Origin: CAKAHY01 sp963522175
GTDB taxonomy: Bacteria; Bacillota; Clostridia; Lachnospirales; Lachnospiraceae
Length of the DNA: 64,000 nt
Assembly: GCA_963522175.1 (NCBI GenBank)
Contig: CAUQXC010000002.1
Coordinates: 317,715-381,714 of the forward strand
Direction: 5' to 3'
In this document: piece after piece, positions 8,022 to 16,895 of the stretch
How the letters are laid out: every line of letters starts with the position of its first letter
How positions within the stretch are numbered: position 1 is the first letter of the stretch
The notes under the pieces: generated by a model
Told to the model about the DNA's origin: nothing
Database searches by the model: none
Seen by the model: only the letters and a program-made list of their open reading frames with translations
Position numbers and translations under genes: made by a program

Positions 8022-9286
8022 TAGCCAAGTTTTTGTATGCTGCTTGTTTTGTCTCTGTAAACCAATTCATACTCCCCGGTTTTAATCGTGTCCAGATTGA
8101 CCCTGCATATACTGATATTATCGCTTGAAGGCACCTCGTACATCATGTCCGTCATCACCCTCTCAAGTATGCTTCTTAAGCCTCTTGCACCTGTTTTTTG
8201 CTCTAATGCCTGTTTAGCAAGCTCTTTAATAGCTTCATCGGTAAATTCGAGTTTAACCTCATCAAGCTCCAAAAGCTTCTGATATTGTTTAATCAGAGCG
8301 TTTTTAGGCTTTGTAAGAATGCTGATAAGAGCTTCCTCATCAAGCATCTCCAAAGAAACCTGAACCGGAACTCTTCCTATAAACTCGGGAATTAAACCGA
8401 ACTTTGTTAAATCCTGAGGCATAGCAAGCTTAAACAATTCGTCTATATCTTTTGTATTCTTTGTAGCCACCTCGGAATTGAATCCTATGCTGCCCGTATT
8501 CAGTCTTCTTTCGATGATTTTTTCCAGACCGTCAAAAGCTCCTCCGCATATAAATAAAATATTTGTGGTGTCAATTTTCAAAAGCTCCTGCTGAGGATGC
8601 TTTCTTCCTCCCTGAGGAGGTACACTGGCAATCGTTCCTTCCAATATTTTGAGAAGTGCCTGCTGAACTCCCTCTCCGCTTACGTCTCTCGTAATGCTGA
8701 CATTTTCCGATTTCTTGGTAATTTTATCTATCTCATCTATGTATATAATGCCGCGCTCGGCTCTTTCAATATCGTCATCCGCCGCCTGAATAAGCTTGAG
8801 AAGAATATTCTCAACATCCTCACCTACATAGCCTGCTTCGGTTAAGCTTGTAGCATCGGCAATGGCAAAGGGTACGTTAAGTATCTTAGCCAAGGTCTGA
8901 GCAAGGTAGGTTTTTCCCGAACCTGTAGGTCCGAGCATCAAAATATTGGATTTTTGAATATCCACAGATAAATCTTTCTTTGACAGAATCCTTTTATAAT
9001 GATTGTATACCGCAACACTGAGAACTTTTTTAGCGTCATCCTGCCCGATAACGTACTCATCCAAGAAGTTTTTAATCTCCTTTGGCTTCAAAAGATTAAT
9101 ATTATCTACATCATATTCTTCATCATCTTTATCCCCGAATTCATCCGAAAGTATCTCGGAACAAAGCTCAACACACTCGTCACAAATAAATATCCCGTTC
9201 GGACCCGATATAAGTCTTTCTACGTGAGCCTCATCCTTTCCGCAAAATGAACAGGTAACCTTCTTATCTTTATCTTTATTAGCCAC
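8021..9286 (-). CDS. clpX: ATP-dependent Clp protease ATP-binding subunit ClpX
   Basis: Unfoldase that feeds substrates to ClpP. 421 residues. The N-terminal C4 zinc-binding domain has CSFCGK followed by CDECVELC. Walker A is GPTGSGKTYLAQT and Walker B IIYIDEIDKI; the pore loop GYVGEDVE and the ClpP-contact region around IPEFIGRVPV are present. It lies 9 bases downstream of clpP, a standard operon. Confidence 0.98.
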   Translation of the reverse strand: MANKDKDKKVTCSFCGKDEAHVERLISGPNGIFICDECVELCSEILSDEFGDKDDEEYDVDNINLLKPKEIKNFLDEYVIGQDDAKKVLSVAVYNHYKRILSKKDLSVDIQKSNILMLGPTGSGKTYLAQTLAKILNVPFAIADATSLTEAGYVGEDVENILLKLIQAADDDIERAERGIIYIDEIDKITKKSENVSITRDVSGEGVQQALLKILEGTIASVPPQGGRKHPQQELLKIDTTNILFICGGAFDGLEKIIERRLNTGSIGFNSEVATKNTKDIDELFKLAMPQDLTKFGLIPEFIGRVPVQVSLEMLDEEALISILTKPKNALIKQYQKLLELDEVKLEFTDEAIKELAKQALEQKTGARGLRSILERVMTDMMYEVPSSDNISICRVNLDTIKTGEYELVYRDKTSSIQKLG

Positions 9287-9295
9287 TATTTCCTC

Positions 9296-9877
9296 CTAGT
9301 GATGCACTATAACTTTATCAACGATTCCGTATTCCACCGCTTCGTCGGCGGACATATAATTGTCTCTTTCCGTATCGGCTTCTATGATTTCTATAGCCTT
9401 ACCTGTATTTTCCGCAAGTATACGATTAAGCTTTTTCTTTGTTTTCAGTATATGGTCCGCAACTATTTTAATATCCGTTGCCTGACCCTGTGCTCCGCCC
9501 GAAGGCTGATGTATCATTATTTCCGAATTGGGAAGGGCATATCTTTTTCCCTTCGTTCCTCCGGCAAGTAAAAAAGCTCCCATGCTGGCAGCCATACCCA
9601 TACAGATAGTGGATACGTCGCACTTTACATAACGCATGGTATCATAAATAGCCATTCCTGCCACAACACTTCCACCCGGTGAGTTAATGTAGAGGTTTAT
9701 ATCCTTTGTCGGATCTTCCGATTCAAGGAAAAGTATCTGAGCTACTACCAAGCTGGCTGTAACATCATTAACCTCGTCATTCAAAAATATTATCCTATCC
9801 TTTAAAAGCCTTGAATATATATCAAAGGCTCTCTCACCTCTGGAGCTTTGTTCTATGACTGTAGGCACTAAACTCAT
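9296..9877 (-). CDS. clpP: ATP-dependent Clp protease proteolytic subunit ClpP
   Basis: Tetradecameric serine protease of ClpXP. 193 residues from the preferred start. Catalytic Ser is in GMAASMGAFLL, His in SEIMIHQPSGG and Asp in DTERDNYMS. Two in-frame ATGs compete: the one at 9883 is 1 base from the SD, the one at 9877 is 7 bases from AGGAGG and is preferred. It begins the clpP-clpX-lon-engB-rarA series and has its own promoter overlapped by a dyad. Confidence 0.98.
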   Translation of the reverse strand: MSLVPTVIEQSSRGERAFDIYSRLLKDRIIFLNDEVNDVTASLVVAQILFLESEDPTKDINLYINSPGGSVVAGMAIYDTMRYVKCDVSTICMGMAASMGAFLLAGGTKGKRYALPNSEIMIHQPSGGAQGQATDIKIVADHILKTKKKLNRILAENTGKAIEIIEADTERDNYMSADEAVEYGIVDKVIVHH

Positions 9878-9931
9878 GTTCATTCCTCCTTATTTTGTCA
9901 AGTTACAATATCTGTAAATCAAACACATTTT

Positions 9932-9965
9932 ATAATAGTATGAGCCTGTCTTAAAGACAAGCTCA
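9932..9965 (-). promoter_or_regulatory. clpP promoter overlapped by a 10-bp dyad
   Basis: Minus strand TTGTCT (9960-9955), 17-bp spacer, TATTAT (9937-9932). A dyad (TGAGCTTGTC / GACAGGCTCA on minus, 9941-9965) covers the -35 box and most of the spacer. There is no T tract after it, so an operator is a better guess than a terminator for tig. It does not match CIRCE or the CtsR heptad repeat. Confidence 0.5.
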
Positions 9966-10028
9966 CATTATTATAAACCTTTATGTTATTATATGCAAGT
10001 AATTTGATTGCGTAAAGCTTGATTTTCC

Positions 10029-11312
10029 TTATACAAACTTTGCATTTGAAACCAGGAACTCAACAGCCTTTTGAACCTTAATATCGGCTGCCATCTGCTT
10101 ACGCTCCGCTTCACCGAAAAGCTCCTTAATCTTGTCAAGCTCCATCTTGTACTGATCGGCAATCTTTTGAAGCTCTTTATCCATATCCGCTTCCTCAGCC
10201 TCTATGTTTTCGGTCTTTGCCACAGTCTCGAGTGTGAGTCTTGTTTTTATGCTTCTTTCCGCATTAGGCTTCATCTGATCTCTTAAGTTCTCCATGGTCA
10301 TACCCGTAAACTCCATGTACTGATCCAGAGGAAGTCCCTGTGCCTGCATTCTTCTCGCATAGTCGTTTATCATGTTATCTATCTGAGAATTCAACATAGG
10401 ACCCGGTATCTCGACACTTGCGTTCTCAACAACCTTTTCTATAACCGCATTCTCATTCTGAGCCTTTGCGGCATTTTCCTTTTGAACCGCAAGCTTGGTT
10501 TTTAAGTCCGCCTTGTACTCTTTGAGAGTCTCAAACTCGCTTATTTCGCTTGCAAATTCATCATTTATTTCAGGAAGCTCTTTCTTCTTGATTTCTTTTA
10601 TCTTTATGTCAAATACTGCCGGCTTACCTGCAAGGTCTTTTGAATGGTAGTTTTCAGGGAAGGTAACATTAATGCTGAACTCTTCTTCTATGCTGTGTCC
10701 TATGAGCTGCTCCTCAAATCCTTCAATAAATGAATGAGAACCTATAACCAAAGGATAGTCCTCACCCTTTCCTCCGTCAAAGTGTACTCCGTCAACACTT
10801 CCGTCGAAGTCTATAACCGTATTGTCTCCGTTTTCAACAGGTCTTTCCACGCTTATAAGACGGGAGTTACGCTCCTGCTCTTTCTTTAATTCGTTTTCGA
10901 TGTCCGCATCGGTAACTTCCGTGCTCGCCTTTGTAACCTCTACGCCCTTGTACTCACCCAATGTAAGCTCCGGACGAAGAGCAACGGTAGCCTTGTATAC
11001 AAAGTCTTCTCCTTTATTGATATTTTCAATGCTTATCTCAGGTCTTGAAACGATATCAAGTTTTGAATCCTTTGCAGCTTCAGGATATGTGGCATCTATA
11101 GCGAAATCTACCGCATCCTCAAAGAAAATACCGTAGCCGTATTGCTTCTCTACCATCTGCTGTGTGGCTTTTCCTTTTCTGAAGCCGGGAACATTGTATT
11201 TTGATTTATTTTTATTGTATGATTTTGTCACATACTGTGCAAATTCATCTGCCGGAACCGTTACTGTAATAACAGCGAGGCTCTTTTCCGTGTTTTCAAC
11301 TGTATAGCTCAT
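10029..11312 (-). CDS. tig: Trigger factor, ribosome-associated chaperone
   Basis: 427 residues. The N-terminal ribosome-binding domain carries the signature PGFRKGKA at about residue 43. A central FKBP-type PPIase domain (about 155-235) and a helical C-terminal chaperone region follow. It binds nascent chains at the exit tunnel. It lies upstream of clpP, the common tig-clpP-clpX order, but 145 bases separate them and clpP has its own promoter. A near-consensus promoter precedes it. Confidence 0.97.
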   Translation of the reverse strand: MSYTVENTEKSLAVITVTVPADEFAQYVTKSYNKNKSKYNVPGFRKGKATQQMVEKQYGYGIFFEDAVDFAIDATYPEAAKDSKLDIVSRPEISIENINKGEDFVYKATVALRPELTLGEYKGVEVTKASTEVTDADIENELKKEQERNSRLISVERPVENGDNTVIDFDGSVDGVHFDGGKGEDYPLVIGSHSFIEGFEEQLIGHSIEEEFSINVTFPENYHSKDLAGKPAVFDIKIKEIKKKELPEINDEFASEISEFETLKEYKADLKTKLAVQKENAAKAQNENAVIEKVVENASVEIPGPMLNSQIDNMINDYARRMQAQGLPLDQYMEFTGMTMENLRDQMKPNAERSIKTRLTLETVAKTENIEAEEADMDKELQKIADQYKMELDKIKELFGEAERKQMAADIKVQKAVEFLVSNAKFV

Positions 11313-11351
11313 TGCATTTCTCCCTTAATTTATTATTATAACCAGTTTGTC

Positions 11352-11380
11352 ATTATAGCATAAAGACCGCTTGTATTCAA
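11352..11380 (-). promoter_or_regulatory. tig promoter
   Basis: Minus strand TTGAAT (11380-11375), 17-bp spacer, TATAAT (11357-11352), about 40 bases before the tig ATG, starting just after the stop of the upstream permease gene. Confidence 0.75.
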
Positions 11381-11383
11381 GTA

Positions 11384-12745
11384 CTAATCATTCCTAAGTG
11401 CAGCCAAAGGACTGAGCTTCATAGCACGAAGTGAAGGGAAAAATCCTGCAAGCATACCTATTACGGTAGAAAACATAAGAGCAAAGCCCGCAAGCCAAAG
11501 AGGAATTTGCGACAAATCACCTTCCGTTCCTATAAATGATGATGCAATACCCAGCTTATTTATGGCAAATGCGAGAATATAGCTTATGGTAAGTCCCAGT
11601 ATTCCGCCTATAAGTCCTATAACTCCCGACTCTATCAAAAACATATCCCTTATTCTGTTCATATCACAGCCCAAAACCTTCATAATACCTATTTCCTTGG
11701 TTCTTTCATATATGGACATCATCATCGTGTTGGCAATTCCTATAGCGGCAACCAAAAGCGATATAGCTCCGATTCCCCCTAAAAATGCCTGTATCATCTT
11801 TGACTGTTTTTTTGACTGCTCAAGCCATTCCATATTGGATTCCGCCTGAAATCCCATATCCTTTATAGCCTTTTGAACAGTAGTAACGTTTTTCATGTCA
11901 TCCACATAAACCACGGCATTTTCATATACAAAATACTTATACGGCTTACCTTTTTTGGTTCTAGGTTGTCCCGGTATAGGTTTATTCTTATATATTTTTT
12001 TTAACTGTGCTTTAAGTACATCAATATTTGCATACACATTATATGAATACGGCGTGTATTCCTCTGGTCCGCCCGCAATGACACCCGCAGTTTTGAATAA
12101 ATACTTTTTCGGAGACTTCGGTGCCTCTTTATTGCCTTCACTGCTTCCGGTGTTAAACTTTACTGCATAATAGGACTCGGTATCAAGTATGGTAAATACG
12201 GGTTTGTTGACCAAATCAACATTCGGCAATTCTCTGGTGTCGTAATAGCCTTTGCCGGTCTTTGAATTGGTAAAATTTGTTATAATCATATTTCCTATAA
12301 TATACTCTATGGCGTTTGACGAAGCATCGGGAAGTTTACCCTCCCCAAGCTTCATATCTCTCATATAATCTTCATTAACCCCCATTATATCAACGTTTGC
12401 TTCCCATATACCCTGCTTTAATATGGCTCCGACACGAAGCAGGGGAGATACTCCCTTTACATGTTCCATATTCTTAAAGTCTTCAAGCACCTCATCCTTT
12501 AAAACTTTGGCATTCTTTTTATTTGCTATGTCTTCCATATTTGTCGTCATACTCACGGTTATTGCCGTCAATGAGCCGTACTCCTGCAAGGTCTTTGTCT
12601 GTAAATCATCAAGACCTATACCCAGAGAAACCATAGTAACAACCGAGGTTGTACCTATAATTACACCTAAAACGGTAAGACCGGTTCTCAAGGTTCTTCT
12701 TCCGAGGTTTCCGATACTCATCTTGAATAAATCTGTAAATTTCAT
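11384..12745 (-). CDS. MacB/FtsX-type ABC transporter permease
   Basis: 453 residues. One transmembrane segment lies at about 20-45 (GLTVLGVIIGTTSVVTMVSLG). A large extracytoplasmic domain of some 270 residues follows, then three transmembrane segments from about 330 to 445. The SIYERTKEIGIMKVLGC motif is the FtsX-family coupling region. Such permeases work as mechanotransmission or export pumps rather than classical importers. It is the third gene of ATPase - CARDB-like protein - permease, with a 12-base gap from the middle gene. Substrate unknown. Confidence 0.88.
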   Translation of the reverse strand: MKFTDLFKMSIGNLGRRTLRTGLTVLGVIIGTTSVVTMVSLGIGLDDLQTKTLQEYGSLTAITVSMTTNMEDIANKKNAKVLKDEVLEDFKNMEHVKGVSPLLRVGAILKQGIWEANVDIMGVNEDYMRDMKLGEGKLPDASSNAIEYIIGNMIITNFTNSKTGKGYYDTRELPNVDLVNKPVFTILDTESYYAVKFNTGSSEGNKEAPKSPKKYLFKTAGVIAGGPEEYTPYSYNVYANIDVLKAQLKKIYKNKPIPGQPRTKKGKPYKYFVYENAVVYVDDMKNVTTVQKAIKDMGFQAESNMEWLEQSKKQSKMIQAFLGGIGAISLLVAAIGIANTMMMSIYERTKEIGIMKVLGCDMNRIRDMFLIESGVIGLIGGILGLTISYILAFAINKLGIASSFIGTEGDLSQIPLWLAGFALMFSTVIGMLAGFFPSLRAMKLSPLAALRND

Positions 12746-12757
12746 TCAATTTCTCCG

Positions 12758-14524
12758 TTACTTTTTCTTAGCTTTAAACTTTTTAAGTGCAAAAACGACA
12801 ATTCCTATAAGAAGGAGCACCGGTATTACAATCTTCAATATGTTAAACACGGAAAAGCTCGGTTTTTCAGGCTCCTCCGGCATAGGCATATCCGGCATAT
12901 CTCCTTCATCCGCAGCATCCTCCGAAGTTACATTTATAGGAATCTCTTTTTCTTCCATGCTTACATTTCCCGCATCATCCTCATAAGAAACCGTGATTTT
13001 GGCAGGCGTTCCGTCACTTACGGCAGTTCCGGTCAACATAACATCCACATTACCCGTTTCACCCGCTTTTATATTTCCTACGTAGACTTCATTGGTCTTT
13101 AAATAGCCCGCTTCAAATTTTGCGCTTACGTTATAAAGTAAAACCTTTCCCGTATTGTTTATAGGGAATGTCAGGTTTATTTCCTCGCCTACTTTTATGT
13201 CGGTAGGAGTAAGGTCTATATTTCCTATCTTAAGCTTTGCAACCTGATGTACAGGTATATCTATATTTACGGACTCATCCGCATTTTTAAACTCCGGAGA
13301 GTCGAACTTTTCATTAATTTTTAATGTATAAGACCTTGCATCTATAGCCGGTTTTGAAACCATTTTTAAGCGTATTTCCGTAGTAGCCCCCGGTGCCAAG
13401 GTATTTACAACTACGGAGCTTGCTCCGTTTTCCATTGAAAAAACAGGGCTTTCCGCAACCTTTTCGGGATCAAAGCCGAAGAGTATGTTGCTTGCGGCAA
13501 TATTGCTTGATGCATTCTTCATATTTAAAACAAGCTCGAAAGGCTCGCCTGCAATAACCTTTTCAGGAATCGTATGGAAGCTTTCCACTATAATTCTTGC
13601 CTTCGTTCTGTTATTTACGTTAAAGTCTCCGCTTGATTTGTTCTCCTCTTTTTCCTTGTTTACAACGTCAACGTAAAATTCTCCTTCAAAGGTTTTTTCT
13701 TCACCGTTTGAGCTTTCCTTATATTTAATTTTAAGCTTTATAGGATAATATCCCGTATACACCTCTTTTCTTATAGCAAAGCTGTAATCAAGGGATACCG
13801 TTTCGTTCTGCGCAATCTTTTCAAATCTTCTGTCGTAGTTAGCTTCATTTATGTCAAAAGGAAAAACTGTAGGATCTTTGTCCATTACCATAGATACTAC
13901 TACGTCCTGTGCAGTGATTTTTCCGGTATTTCTCAAATTGATGCTGAAGTTCATAACGTTCGGATACTTTCCGCTCGGTGTAGGCTGCCCCTCTCCCAAG
14001 ACAAATACCGCATTATTTACTTCTTCTTTGCTTTCTTTTTCCGTCGGTGCCTTCTTTACCCAAATATTGATATACTCCTGTTCTCCCTTGCTTCCGCCTT
14101 CCTTACTGTCGGAAACATAAACCTGAACTCCGTAATATCCTTCCGGCATGTCTTTTCTTACTCTGGCGGTCAAAACGACGGTTCTTGTCTGTCCGGCTTT
14201 AATCTTACCTATTGCCTTTCTTTCAAAAGTATCCTTGCTGGTTTCAAAAGGATAGGTGTTGACATCGGACTTTTCCTGCTCGCTCGTCGAATTTATATCC
14301 TCATCATAAGCAAGACCGATAAATGCGTTGTCATAGTCTTTTTCCGCAGTATATGTAAAGGTAACGTTCATAGACTTACCTTGAACTCCGGTAGGTATGC
14401 TTGTTTGCTTAAATGTAGTGTTATCCGATGTATTTACTAACGCCGCCCTCGCCTCTATATGAAATATAGACAATATAAAAATTGCACTTAAAAAAGCGGC
14501 AACCGATTTCTTCAAAAAATTCAT
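12758..14524 (-). CDS. Secreted, membrane-anchored CARDB/NPCBM-like beta-domain protein (COG1361 type)
   Basis: About 588 residues. It has an N-terminal signal peptide ending near HIEARA, repeated beta-sandwich segments (NTGKITAQDV..., NTGKVLLYNV... are the usual CARDB-like 'NTG' turns), an acidic Pro/Glu/Met-rich stretch and a C-terminal transmembrane helix followed by KKFKAKKK. It is exposed outside the cell with a short cytoplasmic tail. The frame extends to a GTG at 14545, but the AAAGGA site lies upstream of the ATG at 14524, which is preferred. Its place between an ABC ATPase and an FtsX-like permease suggests an extracytoplasmic partner of that transporter (inference). Confidence 0.75.
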   Translation of the reverse strand: MNFLKKSVAAFLSAIFILSIFHIEARAALVNTSDNTTFKQTSIPTGVQGKSMNVTFTYTAEKDYDNAFIGLAYDEDINSTSEQEKSDVNTYPFETSKDTFERKAIGKIKAGQTRTVVLTARVRKDMPEGYYGVQVYVSDSKEGGSKGEQEYINIWVKKAPTEKESKEEVNNAVFVLGEGQPTPSGKYPNVMNFSINLRNTGKITAQDVVVSMVMDKDPTVFPFDINEANYDRRFEKIAQNETVSLDYSFAIRKEVYTGYYPIKLKIKYKESSNGEEKTFEGEFYVDVVNKEKEENKSSGDFNVNNRTKARIIVESFHTIPEKVIAGEPFELVLNMKNASSNIAASNILFGFDPEKVAESPVFSMENGASSVVVNTLAPGATTEIRLKMVSKPAIDARSYTLKINEKFDSPEFKNADESVNIDIPVHQVAKLKIGNIDLTPTDIKVGEEINLTFPINNTGKVLLYNVSAKFEAGYLKTNEVYVGNIKAGETGNVDVMLTGTAVSDGTPAKITVSYEDDAGNVSMEEKEIPINVTSEDAADEGDMPDMPMPEEPEKPSFSVFNILKIVIPVLLLIGIVVFALKKFKAKKK

Positions 14525-14550
14525 TTTTGTATTTATTCCTTTCACAGTTA

Positions 14551-15264
14551 TTATAGGCTGAAAGCCCCTTCTTCTTTTTCGCTTTGTATTTTTCCATCGA
14601 CTATTCTTATCTGTCTGTCGGCAAAGCTCGCTATTTTAGCATCGTGAGTAACCATTATGAGTGTTTGCCCCGTATCCCTTACTATATCCTGCATCAGCTT
14701 TAAAACCTCCGCAGTTGTTTTTGTATCAAGGTTTCCCGTAGGCTCGTCGGCAAATATTATTTTGGGTGTCATGGCAAGAGCTCTTGCTATACCTACCCTT
14801 TGTTGCTGACCGCCGCTCATGGCATTTCCTTTATGATATATTTGTTTTTCCAGACCTACGAGTCCGAGATATTTTTTTGCGGTTTCATTTCTTTCATTAT
14901 GTCCCATCCCCCTGAACATAAGGGGCATAGCCACATTTTCAAGAGCATTCATGGTCGGAATCAAGTTATATGACTGAAAAATGAAACCTACATTATTTCT
15001 TCGAAAGCCCACAAGCTGATTTTCGCTCATATTTTCTATATGGGTATCCGCTATAATAATTTCGCCCTTTGACGGCTTTTCAAGCCCGGCAAGCATATTT
15101 AAAAGTGTGGATTTACCCGAACCCGAGGGACCTATAATCGCAACAAATTCTCCCTCATATATCTCAAAGCTCACTCCGTCCAAAGCATGGACGACAGTGC
15201 TTCCCGCCTGATAAAACTTATATAGTTCTTTAACTTCTATTATCTCTTTTCTGTTATCATTCAT
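14551..15264 (-). CDS. ABC transporter ATP-binding protein, LolD/MacB family
   Basis: About 237 residues. Walker A is GPSGSGKSTLLNML, the ABC signature AMSGGQQQRVGIARAL and Walker B IIFADEPTGNLD; the EPTGNLD ending is typical of the LolD/FtsE/MacB branch that pairs with FtsX-type permeases. The ATG at 15264 follows a GGTGAAG site; the one at 15279 has none. First gene of the three-gene transporter. Confidence 0.93.
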   Translation of the reverse strand: MNDNRKEIIEVKELYKFYQAGSTVVHALDGVSFEIYEGEFVAIIGPSGSGKSTLLNMLAGLEKPSKGEIIIADTHIENMSENQLVGFRRNNVGFIFQSYNLIPTMNALENVAMPLMFRGMGHNERNETAKKYLGLVGLEKQIYHKGNAMSGGQQQRVGIARALAMTPKIIFADEPTGNLDTKTTAEVLKLMQDIVRDTGQTLIMVTHDAKIASFADRQIRIVDGKIQSEKEEGAFSL

Positions 15265-15303
15265 ATCTTCACCATCCATACACTAATATATAGCATAAAA
15301 CAA

Positions 15304-15333
15304 TTTATATTTCACCTTAAATATTAATTACAA
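15304..15333 (-). promoter_or_regulatory. Possible promoter of the ABC transporter trio
   Basis: Minus strand TTGTAA (15333-15328), 18-bp spacer, TATAAA (15309-15304). The surroundings are very AT-rich, so chance matches are likely. Confidence 0.35.
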
Positions 15334-15350
15334 ATATGTCGAATTTCAGA

Positions 15351-15384
15351 CTAAAAAAGTCAAAGACAAAAAATCTTTGACTTT
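15351..15384 (-). terminator. Strong intrinsic terminator after the Lys-rich lipoprotein gene
   Basis: Minus strand: AAGTCAAAGA and TCTTTGACTT form a perfect 10-bp stem around a T-rich loop, followed by TTTTTT. About 18 bases after the stop at 15402. Confidence 0.9.
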
Positions 15385-15401
15385 AAAATTAATTTTAAAA
15401 T

Positions 15402-16139
15402 TTATTCTGTAAGTTTCCATGAATCTCCGACTGCAATAACCACATCTTCGAGCCTATCGGCACCTTCAACGGTAAGTATATATACGTTATCGGAATCCTT
15501 AGGTGAGAATATAAGACTCATACTCGATTTTTCCGTATATTCCCCACCTACATAAACTGATTTCTCCCAAAGAGAATTCACCTGAGCTTCTCCGATAACA
15601 GCCTTGGCACCTTGACTCTCATTCATGTCATATACCATGTTTGCAACCTGCTCCACGTTACTTGTTCCGTTTAAAGAACTTACAGGTCCCACATAGCTCA
15701 AGGTCACGATATTATAAGTGTCCACACTCGAATACTGTACCATATTGGAGTTTGCGTAGTCTACATCGATAAAAGGATGAAAATCCGCAGGCACATCAAC
15801 ATAGCCCGTTACCTCGCTTCCGACTCTTTGAGTTTCAAGTAAATTGAAAGCACTCTTAAGATTTTCATCCTCCATGAGTCTTTCTATATACACCTTCCTC
15901 TCTTCCGGTGTCATGCTGTAGTCCTCAGCTGCGGATGTGCTTTCTTCTTCGGTCTTAGCCTCTTCGGTCTCTTTAGTTTCTTTAGCTTTCTTATCCTTTT
16001 TTTTCTTTTTACTTTTCTTTTCAGCTTTCTTGTTGCTTTCCTCAACACTTGTTTTTTCGGTTGCGGTTTCACTTGAAACATTTGAACAGGCTGTAGTTAC
16101 AAAAAGGGCAAAAACCAATGCAATAAAAATTTTCTTCAT
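15402..16139 (-). CDS. Lipoprotein with highly charged Lys/Glu linker
   Basis: 245 residues. Lipoprotein signal with lipobox VTTAC. Residues about 35-75 are a very Lys/Glu-rich, presumably extended linker. The ~170-residue C-terminal part has no motif I recognise. Monocistronic by its surroundings: a strong terminator follows and about 60 bases separate it from the upstream ECF gene. Probably a surface lipoprotein whose domain is held away from the membrane; function unknown. Confidence 0.75.
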   Translation of the reverse strand: MKKIFIALVFALFVTTACSNVSSETATEKTSVEESNKKAEKKSKKKKKDKKAKETKETEEAKTEEESTSAAEDYSMTPEERKVYIERLMEDENLKSAFNLLETQRVGSEVTGYVDVPADFHPFIDVDYANSNMVQYSSVDTYNIVTLSYVGPVSSLNGTSNVEQVANMVYDMNESQGAKAVIGEAQVNSLWEKSVYVGGEYTEKSSMSLIFSPKDSDNVYILTVEGADRLEDVVIAVGDSWKLTE

Positions 16140-16200
16140 AAAACTCTCCTAAATTCACTGTAATATATAGGACAAGTATAACATATTATTATGAATTTTA

Positions 16201-16791
16201 CTAACTGATTTTTGTCAAATTCATCCTGCCTAGTACAGGTCTCAATGCCGCATATACAGCAACAACCAAAGCGGTACCCGCAACGGCATTAACAGTTGTT
16301 GCACCCGCTGCCCACGTTGCCATTATCTTTGCGGCATCCGCCGGAACTCCGAGTATATAAGTCTTATACAGATATCCGAAAATAGGATCCATAATAACAT
16401 TAAATCCCAGTGAAGCTACGGAAGCTATCAAAGTCCACTTAAATATATAGGAACGCTCCGTATGCTCGTTTATATGGGCTATTTTATGAGCTACAAGACC
16501 CGCAATGAGTCCTATGCAAAATTTAAGAATAAATGTCTTGGGAGCACTCGTAATATATACAGGATCCATTAAATCCGCTATGGTCATTCCGAGGCTTCCG
16601 GCAACACCTCCGTAAACTCCTCCAAGCACCAAAGCCGCAAGAACACAAAATGCATTACCTATATGCAGTGCCGTCATATCTCCCGAAAGTGTAGGAATAG
16701 GAATTTTAAGATAAGTAAAAGACACATAACTCAAAGCCGCAAACATAGCCGTTAAAGTAATTTTATAAGTCAAATCGTTCTTTCTTTCCAT
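16201..16791 (-). CDS. ECF transporter S component
   Basis: About 196 residues, very hydrophobic with some five or six transmembrane segments. It contains the pattern GDMTALHIGNAFCVLAALVL and GVAGSLGMTIADL typical of substrate-binding S components of energy-coupling-factor vitamin transporters. The frame is open to 16890, but AAGGAGAAAGG precedes the ATG at 16791, and the added N-terminus has no family character. It lies downstream of thiamine pyrophosphokinase, which makes thiamine or a precursor an attractive but unproven substrate. A 52-base hairpin precedes it. No T and A components are near, as is usual for the group II systems that share one energising module. Confidence 0.8.
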   Translation of the reverse strand: MERKNDLTYKITLTAMFAALSYVSFTYLKIPIPTLSGDMTALHIGNAFCVLAALVLGGVYGGVAGSLGMTIADLMDPVYITSAPKTFILKFCIGLIAGLVAHKIAHINEHTERSYIFKWTLIASVASLGFNVIMDPIFGYLYKTYILGVPADAAKIMATWAAGATTVNAVAGTALVVAVYAALRPVLGRMNLTKIS

Positions 16792-16841
16792 AATACCTTT
16801 CTCCTTTATAAATATTAGTATTGTAATAATACGATATAACA

Positions 16842-16893
16842 AAAGTGGACTGTTTAAAATATCCAATTTGTTTATTTTAATGCAGTCCACTTT
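16842..16893 (-). terminator. Long two-part hairpin between thiN and the ECF S-component gene
   Basis: AAAGTGGACTG pairs with CAGTCCACTTT (11 bp) and, inside it, TTAAAATA with TATTTTAA (8 bp), with an 11-base loop and small bulge. On the minus strand it is followed by TGTTAT, so the T tract is weak (TTTTGTT). It starts 3 bases after the thiN stop. Either a terminator or an attenuator for the ECF gene. Confidence 0.6.
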
Positions 16894-16895
16894 AA

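Noticed and set aside
9884..10028. CIRCE or CtsR operator before clpP
   Set aside because: Neither TTAGCACTC-N9-GAGTGCTAA nor the GGTCAAA heptad pair is present; only an unrelated dyad.
15930..16060. Frameshift in the Lys-run of the lipoprotein gene
   Set aside because: The poly-A/G stretch is long but the frame is intact from signal peptide to stop, and the following domain is well formed.
16792..16895. TPP riboswitch before the ECF S component
   Set aside because: The THI-box sequence (CTGAGA) and fold are not seen; the region is filled by a simple hairpin.
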